The notes under the pieces: generated by a model
Told to the model about the DNA's origin: nothing
The model's input: the letters and a program-made list of their open reading frames with translations, nothing else
Databases searched by the model: none
Translations under genes and position numbers: made by a program
In this document: positions 1 through 6,581 of the stretch, in pieces
Numbering within the stretch: position 1 is the first letter of the stretch
Layout of the letters: each line of letters begins with the position of its first letter
NCBI GenBank assembly: GCA_009379725.1
Contig: WHTF01000018.1
Span: 1 to 42,605 of the forward strand
Origin: Deltaproteobacteria bacterium
GTDB lineage: Bacteria; Desulfobacterota; Binatia; UBA9968
Length of the DNA stretch: 42,605 nt
Reading direction: 5' to 3'

Positions 1-61
1 CGCCGTGCTCAGGCCGTCCTGGATAAACTACAAACAGCGTGAGACACTACACTAGGTGCTC

Positions 62-259
62 TCAGGCTGAAAAAAGGTTTGTCCCTGCCTTCCATTTGAC
101 CTTGTGTCGCTTACAATAAAACCAGTGTCCCATTCCATCTTCGTTAGCAGCATTTAGATACCCGTCGTTGTGGTGACATTTGGGGCAGCCGCCACATTCT
201 CTAGGGTCGTTCGCGCCACCAATCGCACCACTCGGAAAGTCAATAATTTTATCGCTCAT
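62..259 (-). CDS. Small zinc-ribbon protein (65 aa), hypothetical
   Basis: A 65-residue protein with a compact cysteine/histidine cluster: CGGCPKC at residues 22-28 followed by HH, and a second FYCKRH near residue 47. This spacing suggests one structural zinc site. The end, with HWFYC, a KVKW stretch and GTNLFS, fits a common family of small uncharacterised bacterial zinc-ribbon proteins, recalled from general knowledge and not searched. The start is supported by a GGGAG Shine-Dalgarno shortly before the ATG. It lies downstream of the broken XRE gene on the same strand, in a region that looks mobile. Its function is unknown; nucleic-acid binding is only a guess from the zinc ribbon. Confidence 0.75.
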   Translation of the reverse strand: MSDKIIDFPSGAIGGANDPRECGGCPKCHHNDGYLNAANEDGMGHWFYCKRHKVKWKAGTNLFSA

Positions 260-269
260 TGCTCACTCC

Positions 270-362
270 CTATGCCCGCGCCTCATTAGCTTCGCGAGCA
301 GTTATCTCGCCGCGATGAATCGGCGACTGCAACCGCTCACGCCCGCGGGTGGGCTTTGTCAT
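270..362 (-). CDS. Possible 30-aa ORF upstream of the zinc-ribbon gene
   Basis: An ATG-started 30-codon frame that begins MTKPTRGRERLQ and ends EANEARA. It stops just before the ribosome binding site of the zinc-ribbon gene, so the two could be coupled. It has no clear Shine-Dalgarno of its own and no recognisable motif. The residue mix is charged and plausible for a small protein, but chance cannot be excluded. Confidence 0.2.
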   Translation of the reverse strand: MTKPTRGRERLQSPIHRGEITAREANEARA

Positions 363-390
363 AGTGGCCGATCATTGCGGCTTTTTTCCT

Positions 391-757
391 TTATCGGGTC
401 CCTCGACGAAATAACTTGATCGTCCGCATGATTCCGTCCAGCGCGTCGCGGTCGTTCGTTTCTTTGAGCAGCGCGGCAAATTCTTCCAGCATGCTTTCTT
501 TCATTGCGTTGATTCCGGGAGTTGGATGACTGGCGCTAGACTCAGATGATTGCGCGACCGTGTCTGTTAGCACGTCCCGAGGTTTGATGCCGAGACACAT
601 ACAGATACTGCGCAAACTTTTCACCGAACGAGTTTGCCGTTTTCGACCTTCCGCAGGGTGCCGGTTCCCACTTTGGCCCTGCAGCATAGTTCTTCTCTGC
701 TCATATCCAGATCGGCCATCGCGTAAAGATGCGTGCCCCATCGATTATTAGCGGCAT
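391..757 (-). pseudogene. XRE-type helix-turn-helix regulator, broken by two frameshifts
   Basis: Three reading frames read in order make one XRE-like protein. The ATG at 757 has a good Shine-Dalgarno (AAGGA, 8 bases upstream) and starts MPLIIDGARIFT. The frame must then shift to enter MADLDMSREELCCRAKVG...TLRKVENGKLVR, which hits a TGA at 620-622. A second shift gives SLRSICMCLGIKPRDVL and a tail ending near 391. Together this matches the usual XRE layout: helix-turn-helix, the LRKVENGK element, then the SLR..C..LG..P stretch. Both shifts are explained by single-base losses (near 720 and near 622-625). Either the gene is decaying or the assembly has two indel errors. Confidence 0.7.
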
Positions 758-783
758 GGTTTTATCCTTCCTTTTTGCGTTAA

Positions 784-816
784 AAAGCGGGCGCCAGGTG
801 GATACCCAGCGCCCTT
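784..816 (-). terminator. Intrinsic terminator after the 19-aa ORF
   Basis: On the minus strand a GGGCGC...GCGCCC hairpin (arms at about 789-794 and 810-815) is followed by GCTTTTT. It lies just downstream of the small ORF at 832-891. Confidence 0.6.
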
Positions 817-831
817 GACGGTTTTCGGTTT

Positions 832-891
832 TTATCTCCCGACCAACCGAAAGGCTGCGGCAAACCCTAAGGCGAAAAACGCTTCGACCAT
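832..891 (-). CDS. Possible 19-aa hydrophobic peptide
   Basis: The short frame MVEAFFALGFAAAFRLVGR has a ribosome binding site (AAAGGA, about 8 bases before ATG). It is bracketed by two hairpins: a GC-rich one just upstream of its leader (909-940) and an intrinsic terminator just downstream. The arrangement looks like a self-contained mini-transcript. The peptide is hydrophobic with a basic end, as in many type I toxins or small membrane peptides, but there is no family match to support a function and the frame is short enough to occur by chance. Confidence 0.3.
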   Translation of the reverse strand: MVEAFFALGFAAAFRLVGR

Positions 892-908
892 AAGGACGAT
901 CCTTTCTT

Positions 909-947
909 GGCCCGGTAAGCTGGTGATACAGCGCCGGGCCGTTTTGT
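909..947 (+). terminator. GC hairpin, terminator-like on + strand, leader hairpin on - strand
   Basis: Perfect 7-bp arms GGCCCGG (909-915) and CCGGGCC (934-940) flank an 18-base loop, followed on the plus strand by GTTTTGTTT. Read from the other strand it sits immediately before the ribosome binding site of the 19-aa ORF and could act as a leader hairpin. Confidence 0.45.
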
Positions 948-1089
948 TTCTCTACTTAGCTCTATGCTTGAGCTTCGCTTGAAGTTCTCGTAGCGATTTC
1001 AAGCATCCGCCTCTAGGGTTCATGCTGGCGAGCGAGTTCTCCTCAGGACGCCGTGTTGACTGTGTACTAGGGCCGAGAGTATGGAGAAA

Positions 1090-1135
1090 GGCCAAATCCG
1101 ATTGAATTTGGCCGGGTGCAACGTTGCACTTTTTT
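1090..1135 (+). terminator. Double hairpin ending in a T-run
   Basis: A perfect 8-bp stem (GGCCAAAT at 1090-1097 with ATTTGGCC at 1106-1113) is followed directly by the perfect 14-base palindrome GTGCAACGTTGCAC (1116-1129) and six Ts. It would terminate plus-strand transcription. No recognisable gene lies upstream of it, so it may belong to a decayed element. The rest of the 892-1241 interval holds no gene that I can support. Confidence 0.5.
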
Positions 1136-1241
1136 AGGGTCTGAAGGGATCGTTTAGGGATGTTTCGGGACAGAGGTTTGCAGGTCAATTGCCGGGAAAG
1201 ACGTTGAACTACAAAGGTTTTGACGTGGGTTCGCAGGCTTA

Positions 1242-1317
1242 GCATTAGCGAGCCTTTTTTCCCGCTCCATGCTTGCCAAGCATAAGGTCGGGAGTTCGAC
1301 CCTCCTCACCCGCTCCA
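1242..1317 (+). repeat. tRNA-Gly-like 3' half, copy A (candidate attachment site)
   Basis: From about 1268 the sequence reads like the 3' half of tRNA-Gly(GCC). It has an anticodon arm with TTGCCAA loop (1273-1279), a variable region, a T-arm with TTCGACC loop, an acceptor strand CACCCGC, discriminator T and encoded CCA ending at 1317. There is no proper D-arm or matching 5' acceptor strand upstream, so it is not a working tRNA gene. A diverged direct copy lies 954 bases downstream (2196-2270), sharing GCATTAGCG at its left end. A tRNA 3' end without its 5' half is the usual footprint of an integrative element. Confidence 0.65.
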
Positions 1318-1323
1318 TTTCCA

Positions 1324-1349
1324 AGCCTCCGATCATCGGGGGCTTTTTA
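1324..1349 (+). terminator. Terminator after tRNA-like copy A
   Basis: A 9-bp stem with one G-T pair (AGCCTCCGA with TCGGGGGCT) and a TCA loop is followed by TTTTTAT, right after the tRNA-like end. This is the normal downstream partner of a tRNA gene. Confidence 0.75.
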
Positions 1350-1455
1350 TTTCTAGTGGAGCAGGGGAGCTCTTGCGGTCATCATTTCCTATGTTCGGGG
1401 GTTTAACGCGTTCGTAGTCGCCGTAGTCGCCTTCATAATTTTTCTTAGGTTTCAT
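1333..1455 (-). CDS. Possible 40-aa Tyr/Asp-rich ORF
   Basis: A 40-codon frame starting MKPKKNYEGDYGDYERVK. Its ATG overlaps the stop codon of the upstream membrane peptide (ATGA), which suggests translational coupling. The 3' end runs into the terminator hairpin next to tRNA-like copy A, which is unusual for a real gene and lowers confidence. No family recognised. Confidence 0.3.
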   Translation of the reverse strand: MKPKKNYEGDYGDYERVKPPNIGNDDRKSSPAPLEIKSPR

Positions 1456-1532
1456 AATACTATCTTTAGCAACGTGAATATGATTGTCAGTAAGGCAACC
1501 AAAAGGATAACTCCGAAAAGCTCCTCAGTCAT
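1452..1532 (-). CDS. Possible 26-aa single-span membrane peptide
   Basis: The frame starts MTEELFGVILLVALL and ends TLLKIVL. After a short acidic start almost the whole peptide is one hydrophobic helix of about 20 residues. It overlaps the next frame by ATGA and lies 12 bases after the preceding one, so it would be the third gene of the Flp pilin transcript. An AGG about 8 bases before the ATG is a weak ribosome binding site. Small membrane peptides of this kind are easy to miss; function unknown. Confidence 0.4.
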   Translation of the reverse strand: MTEELFGVILLVALLTIIFTLLKIVL

Positions 1533-1544
1533 TGCCTAGCAAAC

Positions 1545-1724
1545 CTACCGATCACCTAAACGACGGCGTAAGAATTTCGGCATAATCCATCTAAAGATGT
1601 GCCCGTGCCTTTTGGGTTCATAGGGCTCTTTTACGATTCTAGGCACAAATCCCCCCTGCGCGTGATCCGTTACTGGTCTCGCGGGAGAAGCCTCGATTGC
1701 TTCTTTATTATGTTTCCGAACCAC
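1545..1724 (-). CDS. Possible 59-aa basic protein after the Flp pilin
   Basis: An open frame runs from a GTG at 1724, inside the last codons of the pilin gene, to a TAG at 1545. An alternative GTG start gives 33 codons, VPRIVKEPYEPKRHGHIFR onward, and has a better purine-rich ribosome binding site (GGGGGG). The product is basic, especially its end (FLRRRLGDR). It shares the direction and probably the transcript of the pilin. No family recognised. Confidence 0.35.
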   Translation of the reverse strand: MVRKHNKEAIEASPARPVTDHAQGGFVPRIVKEPYEPKRHGHIFRWIMPKFLRRRLGDR

Positions 1725-1902
1725 AGGAAAAGGGCGCGCTGACGCACTCTATGGTTTTGGTCCAACTGTTTGCGAGTTCCGGGCCTATATCAGTCCCCTT
1801 CATTCCTGCCCAAAAGCCTAATGCAACCAAGAATACGATCAACGTATATTCCATAAGCCCTTGGCCGCGCTCGTTACCCAATAATATTTTGAAAAACTTC
1901 AT
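1708..1902 (-). CDS. flp: Flp/Fap-type class IVb pilin
   Basis: A 64-residue pilin. Residues 1-10 are a short basic leader (MKFFKILLGN), then ERGQGLMEYTLIVFLVALGF: the conserved Flp core with Glu and Tyr at the start of a hydrophobic helix. Prepilin peptidase would cut near the G/Q-G-L-MEY junction. The C-terminal part carries two cysteines that could form a disulfide. The ATG at 1902 is chosen over an earlier one because of a GGAGA ribosome binding site 8 bases upstream and because the leader then has normal length. A sigma-54 promoter lies about 40 bases before it. No tad/cpa assembly genes are in the window, so this is an isolated pilin gene that must rely on machinery elsewhere. Confidence 0.85.
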   Translation of the reverse strand: MKFFKILLGNERGQGLMEYTLIVFLVALGFWAGMKGTDIGPELANSWTKTIECVSAPFSCGSET

Positions 1903-1943
1903 TGTTCTTTCTCCTAATTGTGGTGAAGCTGAAAATAATAAGC

Positions 1944-1958
1944 GCAAGGGTAGTGCCA
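1944..1958 (-). promoter_or_regulatory. Sigma-54 promoter of the Flp pilin gene
   Basis: On the minus strand TGGCAC, five bases, TTGC is a near-perfect -24/-12 element with the required spacing, about 40 bases upstream of the pilin start codon. Sigma-54 control, through an activator ATPase such as a PilR-type regulator, is known for many type IV pilin genes. No activator gene is in the window. Confidence 0.8.
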
Positions 1959-2195
1959 GCGTGGCGCGGTAAAGAGTTGGCGATTTACTCCACCTGAGGT
2001 AGTGGGAGAGAATACTGTGACGAGTCGCAAATGCCCGACGCAAGTTGGTCATACGTCTTCAGGGCAATGGCTGATTTCATGTTTGGACGAATCCGGTCGT
2101 GTTTTCAGGGTTTCAGCGGCACAGTGCGAGACGGTTTCGTCTCCGGGGCAGAATTCCTTGATTTTTAGATGTTTACTATATATTAATCACCTTGA
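1959..2195. other. Intergenic stretch upstream of the pilin promoter
   Basis: Together with its neighbours this makes about 590 bases without an intact gene between the pilin and the MFS gene. It would hold the upstream activator sites expected for a sigma-54 promoter, but I see no clear inverted repeat and no supportable ORF here. Confidence 0.4.
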
Positions 2196-2270
2196 GCATT
2201 AGCGTAGAGTTGTCGACTTTCCATACTTAAGAAGTATAAGGTTGGGAATTTAACTCTCTTACACGCTCCA
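2196..2270 (+). repeat. tRNA-Gly-like 3' half, copy B (diverged)
   Basis: This aligns base by base, with a single gap, to copy A at 1242-1317. It shares GCATTAGCG at the left, CCAT, TATAAGGT and the CACGCTCCA end. Most differences are C-to-T or G-to-A changes. The T-loop and anticodon loop (TTAAGAA) have lost tRNA identity, so this copy is older or more decayed. It is followed by its own terminator. Confidence 0.65.
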
Positions 2271-2275
2271 TCGTT

Positions 2276-2301
2276 AAGCCCTTGAGGAATCAAGGGCTTT
2301 T
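2276..2301 (+). terminator. Terminator after tRNA-like copy B
   Basis: A perfect 10-bp stem (AAGCCCTTGA with TCAAGGGCTT) and GGAA loop are followed by TTG. It sits in the same position relative to copy B as the terminator after copy A. Confidence 0.7.
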
Positions 2302-2422
2302 GTTCTTGCTGGGCTGCGGGATTGGCTGTCGCGGCGTTGGCTGAAGCTAACGCGTCTTCGGCTTTTAACTCCTTCCATACGTTTTTTCCACGTGTCTCAT
2401 AGAAGCGTGAGCTGACGCGCAT
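2302..2422 (-). pseudogene. Possible N-terminal scrap of a tyrosine-recombinase gene
   Basis: The minus-strand frame reads MRVSSRFYETRGKNVWKEL and continues into an alanine-rich stretch before running through the terminator and tRNA-like copy B. The pattern F-Y-x-x-R-G-K-x-V-W, followed by an A-E-D-A-L-A segment, resembles the opening of some phage/ICE integrases, in which a substrate-like beta strand with GKRVW precedes the SAM-like domain. No catalytic domain follows. The match is weak and rests on pattern memory; its position next to a tRNA-like site is what makes it credible. Confidence 0.25.
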
Positions 2423-2493
2423 CGATCGATTTCGAAGATCCGGTTGAATGCGAGCTTGTTTTCCTGTGCGCTGCGGCTAAGGTGCCGGTGATT

Positions 2494-3717
2494 ATGAAAT
2501 TTAAGTCCACAACTCGGGGGCTTGCCGCAGTGTACAGCGGCACATTCTTTTCGGGAGCATGGGCGATGATCATTCCCATCATTCCAGTTATTGCGTTGGA
2601 GTTCGGCGTGTCCGCGGGGGCTGCAGCGCAAATCATAACGGCATTCGCCATCGGCAAATTCGTTGGAACAGTGATCGCCGGCATCGTTCTCGATCGGATG
2701 GGAACCCGAATTGCACTGATCGGTGGACCGTTAACGGCAAGCCTTGCGTCGCTGGCGGCCTCGGGGGCGCCGTGGCTCAGCGCGATTTTGGTGCTTGCGC
2801 TGATCATGGGCGCGGCCGACAGTCTGTGGTCGACGGCCCGAGAGGTCGCCGCGATCGATCTTGCGCGGCGCAATCAACGTGGCCGGCTCATTAGCAGTTT
2901 ACATGGGACGTACAACATGGGTGCGGCCATTTCTCCGTTCTTAGGCGGTTGGCTTACCGATATTTTTAACTATAAGGCGGCGTTTATAGGCTATGCCTTA
3001 GCCACCGCTTTGTCGGTTGTCTTGGGATTAGTGAGTCCGGATTCCGTAGTGGCTCCGGCGCCCCAAAAAGGTGTCAATCGGGTAAAAGGCTGGGGATTCG
3101 CATCGGTCAAGCGAAGGTTACGCAGCGTTGCTGAACTGTTTAGCGTGATCCGCCCTGACCTAAGGTCAACTTACCTTGCGCTCGTTTTGGCGACGCTCGC
3201 CAGTCAGTCACAACGTATTGTTGTGCAGAGCATGTTGCCGCTTTACGCCGGATATTATCTCGATCTCTCGCCAACTCAGATTGGAATGCTTTTCACCATC
3301 TCTGGCGTGATCGTCTTCATGATGATTATCCCCGCGGGTTTTCTTATGGACCGGGTAGGCAGGAAATGGTGCACGGTGCCCAGTACCGGGTTGCCGGCCT
3401 TGGTATTTGTGCTGATTCCACTGACAAGTAACTTTACCCAGCTCGCTATTCTCGTGGGGCTGGCAGGTTTGGCCCAGGGCCTTTCATTGGGCTCCCTGGC
3501 GACCTCAACGTACGATGTGGTGCCTTCACATGCGCGCGGGCGGTTGCAAGCAGTGCGACGCACCATCGCCGAGTTGGGTAGCGGCATGGCTCCGTTGCTC
3601 GGCGGCTACCTGGCCAATACTTACAATCCCGGCGTGCCATTCTTGGTCTATGCGCCGCTGCTGGTTTTTTCCGCAACTCTTTTGGCGGTGGTGGGTAAGG
3701 AGACGCTCGAGAGATAG
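2494..3717 (+). CDS. MFS transporter
   Basis: A 407-residue protein with about 12 hydrophobic helices in two halves. The motif-A-like loops are present: LDRMGTRIAL after helix 2 and MDRVGRKWC after helix 8, the usual MFS signature. An HGTYNMGAAISPFLGG segment fits helix 5. This suggests a secondary transporter of the inner membrane; its substrate cannot be told from sequence. The ATG at 2494 is preferred over a GTG 12 bases earlier because AAGGTG lies 9 bases before it. It is a single gene, convergent with the AsmA gene; the 107 bases between them show no clear terminator. Confidence 0.85.
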   Translation: MKFKSTTRGLAAVYSGTFFSGAWAMIIPIIPVIALEFGVSAGAAAQIITAFAIGKFVGTVIAGIVLDRMGTRIALIGGPLTASLASLAASGAPWLSAILVLALIMGAADSLWSTAREVAAIDLARRNQRGRLISSLHGTYNMGAAISPFLGGWLTDIFNYKAAFIGYALATALSVVLGLVSPDSVVAPAPQKGVNRVKGWGFASVKRRLRSVAELFSVIRPDLRSTYLALVLATLASQSQRIVVQSMLPLYAGYYLDLSPTQIGMLFTISGVIVFMMIIPAGFLMDRVGRKWCTVPSTGLPALVFVLIPLTSNFTQLAILVGLAGLAQGLSLGSLATSTYDVVPSHARGRLQAVRRTIAELGSGMAPLLGGYLANTYNPGVPFLVYAPLLVFSATLLAVVGKETLER

Positions 3718-3824
3718 TCAGATATCGGCCGCGTCTTGCTCGCAACATCAGAGCACCGCCGGCTACAATGACGGTTCAGTATGCCACCGGAATCGAGTAA
3801 CGGCGGTCCTGAGCAGACGCTGCT

Positions 3825-6308
3825 TCATTTCGAATTTTTCTGCCGGCCGAACAAACCTTCCAGACCCCTGCGAATGAGATCCTCGGGCGAGCCTTTTCTT
3901 TGTTCCTGCTTCTCTTCCGAAGCGCGATTGTTTGGAGCGCTGCGTTGCCTGGTGCCGAATAGTTGTTCTTGAAGTTCTTCCGCGCCTCTTTGCAGCAGTC
4001 CCCGCTGAAGCGCCTTTGTCAGGTAGCTTGCGTCGGGCCGAGGCCTCACGTGAGGCATTTCTCCAGTAAGAGTAAAGGGTATTTCAAGCTCATTGCTCTT
4101 GTTGAAAAGAAACCTTATTTCCCGCACTGCGCCAGCTATATCAGCGGACAATAGGGGCGAGAACCGGACCACGCCGCGAAAATTAACTCGCCGATCGAAA
4201 TCCGCCCAGCCGCTTCCCTCAACCTTGAACTGTGCCGCGGCCATGTGCACGTTTTTAAAATTCACGCGTGCGGTGCCGATCTCAAGCTGCGTCTGCAATT
4301 CTTTAAACTCGGTATCTTTGGCTTCGAATGTTTCCGGATATTTTCTTCGGACGGCGGGGTTTATGAGGTTTGCCAGCCCGGGTATTCCCGTGGTGCCGGA
4401 TAAGACGGCGTCAGCGATATTGAAATTCAAAAGCGCGCCCTGTAACACCTCGGCTTGTCCCTGACCGCGCAAAGTCGTTTGTATTTCCTTCCACTGATCG
4501 CCGTGGCCGCTCAATTTAAGTTTCGTACTTAAGTTTCCACGCACATCCGGTTGACTCTGAGGATTGAAGTAGCGATATAATTGGACCAGATCGATGGTTT
4601 TAACGTCCCAACTTACAGAAAAGCGGGGAATGTTTTCAAACGCATATTCTCCCATCATCTGCAGAGCGCCGTTTAGCACGTCGGCTCGCAAATCCCGCAG
4701 CGTGGCCACCTCATTATTGTACGAAAGATTGGCGTCGAGATTCTTATAATTCAAGCTGTAAAGGTTGCCATCGCTGGAAGCCACTGTCCCGCGCACTGTC
4801 GTGATGCCGTTGAGCGTTGTTAGCTGACCGTTGCTGCTCACGTTGCGTAGAACATCATTCTTGCGCTGCTCGGGTAACGAGGACTGCAAATCCGCCACCG
4901 CCAACTGCGAGGCCGAGAGTTTGTAGGAGAGCGTAAGCGGCGAGAACCTGTCAATTATCGCCGACCATCGGATAGGCGAATTGCCGAGACTCAGCGTAGC
5001 TTCTTTAAGCTCAGCGCGCTGTCCTGAAAAGGCGATCTGAGCATTCATATTTCTAATCGGTTTCGACAATTGCGGAATCCTGGCGCTGGAGTCTTGCAAC
5101 GTCAAATTTCCTTGAATCCGCGGAATGCTTCCGTCACCGACCGGACCGCGTAGCTCTGCAATAACTTCCACCTTTCCCTTAAGATTATAGCCGGTGAGCG
5201 CGGGAATAAGTTTTTCCCATCCGTCCAAAGAAGCAGGTTCGGATTTCAGTGACAGGTTCAGCGCCGGTCGATTGCCGAGCGTGATTTCGCCGCTGGTCGT
5301 TAACGGTAGCGTGTGCAGCCGGACTGTAGTCTGCCGAAGGACGATTTCGGCGGCGGTATACTGGGCGTCCGTCGATACCGTCAAAGGAATCCCGGCGGCT
5401 TTGTGAAAAGACTCGCCGTAACGAATAATTCCGTTAGTTCCTTCCAGACCGCCGTTAATTGTGAGATTCTCAATCGTTCCTTTTACTTTGAGGCCGTTCA
5501 CTTCGAATACGCCATCGAAATTCAGATCTTTCGGCAAAGCGGTTTTTAATTTTGGCAGGGCGTTCTGTAGTTGGTTCACGTCGAGCGAATCGATGTCGAC
5601 CTTGCCATCCAACGAAACTTTGCGAAAATCACTTTCCGGAGAAATAGGACCGATAATCGTATTGATCTTCACATTCTGGGTAGAGGCAAATAGAGCCGCG
5701 GCCAGATCTACTGAAAAAGGTCGATTAAAATCCAAATCCCGCACTTCGAGATCGACTTGCCGTACGAGTATATCGGTGCCATCTCCTAATTCGCGGTAGT
5801 GTACCTCGCCTTCGGATACGTCGATCAGCGATATCAGGAAAGCTGCACGCTTTTGAGACTCTTGCGCGGCAGAATCTTTGTCGTCCGCGCTTTGTTCATC
5901 TTTCTGAGTATCGTCCGTTCTGCCGATAGTCGAAAAATTGTAAATCCCCTCTTTATTTCGAATGATGTTTATCGCCGGTTGGTTAAGAATGAGCTTTTTA
6001 ACCTGAACGTCTTGGCGCAGTAGAGGCACGAGTTTAACATTGACCTGGAGAGCGTTGGCACGAACAAAGTCTCCGGAAGAAAAGGCAGGATCGTCGGCTA
6101 TCACAAAATTTTCGAGACGAAAGCCAATACCATTCCAAATGCTGACTTCGATGTTTGCCACCGAGATACGCCGTCCCAGTGCTTTCTCTGCCTGGCTGAT
6201 GAGATAGTCCCGATTGCGCTGGACGTATGAATTGATGTTCAGCAGGGCAATTAAGAGCGCGACACATAAGACTAACAAGACGCTACCGCCTATCATCCAT
6301 TTGCGCAT
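3825..6308 (-). CDS. AsmA-family envelope protein (827 aa)
   Basis: An inner-membrane-anchored periplasmic protein. Residues 1-25 form one membrane helix after a basic start (MRKWM), and the rest is a long run of beta-rich repeats typical of AsmA/TamB-like proteins. These are thought to bridge the periplasm and move or organise phospholipids. Conserved features include the ADDPAFSSGDFVRA block near residue 72, a low-complexity acidic insert (about 130-150, rich in D, Q, S), and a C-terminal AsmA-like domain ending with a basic, glutamine-rich tail. Ribosome binding site AAAGG lies upstream of the ATG. A paralogue of its first third lies at 8455-9324 on the same strand. Confidence 0.85.
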   Translation of the reverse strand: MRKWMIGGSVLLVLCVALLIALLNINSYVQRNRDYLISQAEKALGRRISVANIEVSIWNGIGFRLENFVIADDPAFSSGDFVRANALQVNVKLVPLLRQDVQVKKLILNQPAINIIRNKEGIYNFSTIGRTDDTQKDEQSADDKDSAAQESQKRAAFLISLIDVSEGEVHYRELGDGTDILVRQVDLEVRDLDFNRPFSVDLAAALFASTQNVKINTIIGPISPESDFRKVSLDGKVDIDSLDVNQLQNALPKLKTALPKDLNFDGVFEVNGLKVKGTIENLTINGGLEGTNGIIRYGESFHKAAGIPLTVSTDAQYTAAEIVLRQTTVRLHTLPLTTSGEITLGNRPALNLSLKSEPASLDGWEKLIPALTGYNLKGKVEVIAELRGPVGDGSIPRIQGNLTLQDSSARIPQLSKPIRNMNAQIAFSGQRAELKEATLSLGNSPIRWSAIIDRFSPLTLSYKLSASQLAVADLQSSLPEQRKNDVLRNVSSNGQLTTLNGITTVRGTVASSDGNLYSLNYKNLDANLSYNNEVATLRDLRADVLNGALQMMGEYAFENIPRFSVSWDVKTIDLVQLYRYFNPQSQPDVRGNLSTKLKLSGHGDQWKEIQTTLRGQGQAEVLQGALLNFNIADAVLSGTTGIPGLANLINPAVRRKYPETFEAKDTEFKELQTQLEIGTARVNFKNVHMAAAQFKVEGSGWADFDRRVNFRGVVRFSPLLSADIAGAVREIRFLFNKSNELEIPFTLTGEMPHVRPRPDASYLTKALQRGLLQRGAEELQEQLFGTRQRSAPNNRASEEKQEQRKGSPEDLIRRGLEGLFGRQKNSK

Positions 6309-6520
6309 GCTTATCTGACCCTTTCTGTGGTTGCAGGATTAGTGTCAACCGTGCCGCTTTTATCGAGAAGACGGGAATCGATGACGAAATAGCCGGCCGG
6401 TCAACTAAGGTACTTATAGTTTTAAGTCTAATCGAAAAAACAGCCGATGAAAGAGGCGATCCCATGCGATCTTTAGGAGCGAATTTACCAGGGGAACTAT
6501 AATCACATATGCCACTTCTC

Positions 6521-6549
6521 TTGGTTTACCCAAGCGCATAGATTAATAT
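6521..6549 (+). promoter_or_regulatory. Candidate sigma-70 promoter for dus-maf
   Basis: TTGGTT (6521-6526) and TAATAT (6544-6549) are separated by 17 bases, 33 bases before the dus start codon. Both boxes are close to consensus and the spacing is ideal. Confidence 0.5.
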
Positions 6550-6581
6550 CGGGGATCGGCTTTGAAAGCGGACATAGGGTT

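Noticed and set aside
952-1245. 97-codon minus-strand frame
   Set aside because: No ribosome binding site, no family resemblance, and it spans the double hairpin at 1090-1135.
1242-1317. Complete tRNA-Gly gene
   Set aside because: The 5' acceptor strand and D-arm are missing or unmatched, so only the 3' half is tRNA-like.
1154-1336. 60-codon minus-strand frame over tRNA-like copy A
   Set aside because: It is a translation of the pseudo-tRNA and terminator; the same frame appears over copy B only because the DNA repeats.
2002-2202. 66-codon plus-strand frame
   Set aside because: No ribosome binding site or recognisable motif; it lies in the upstream region of the pilin promoter.
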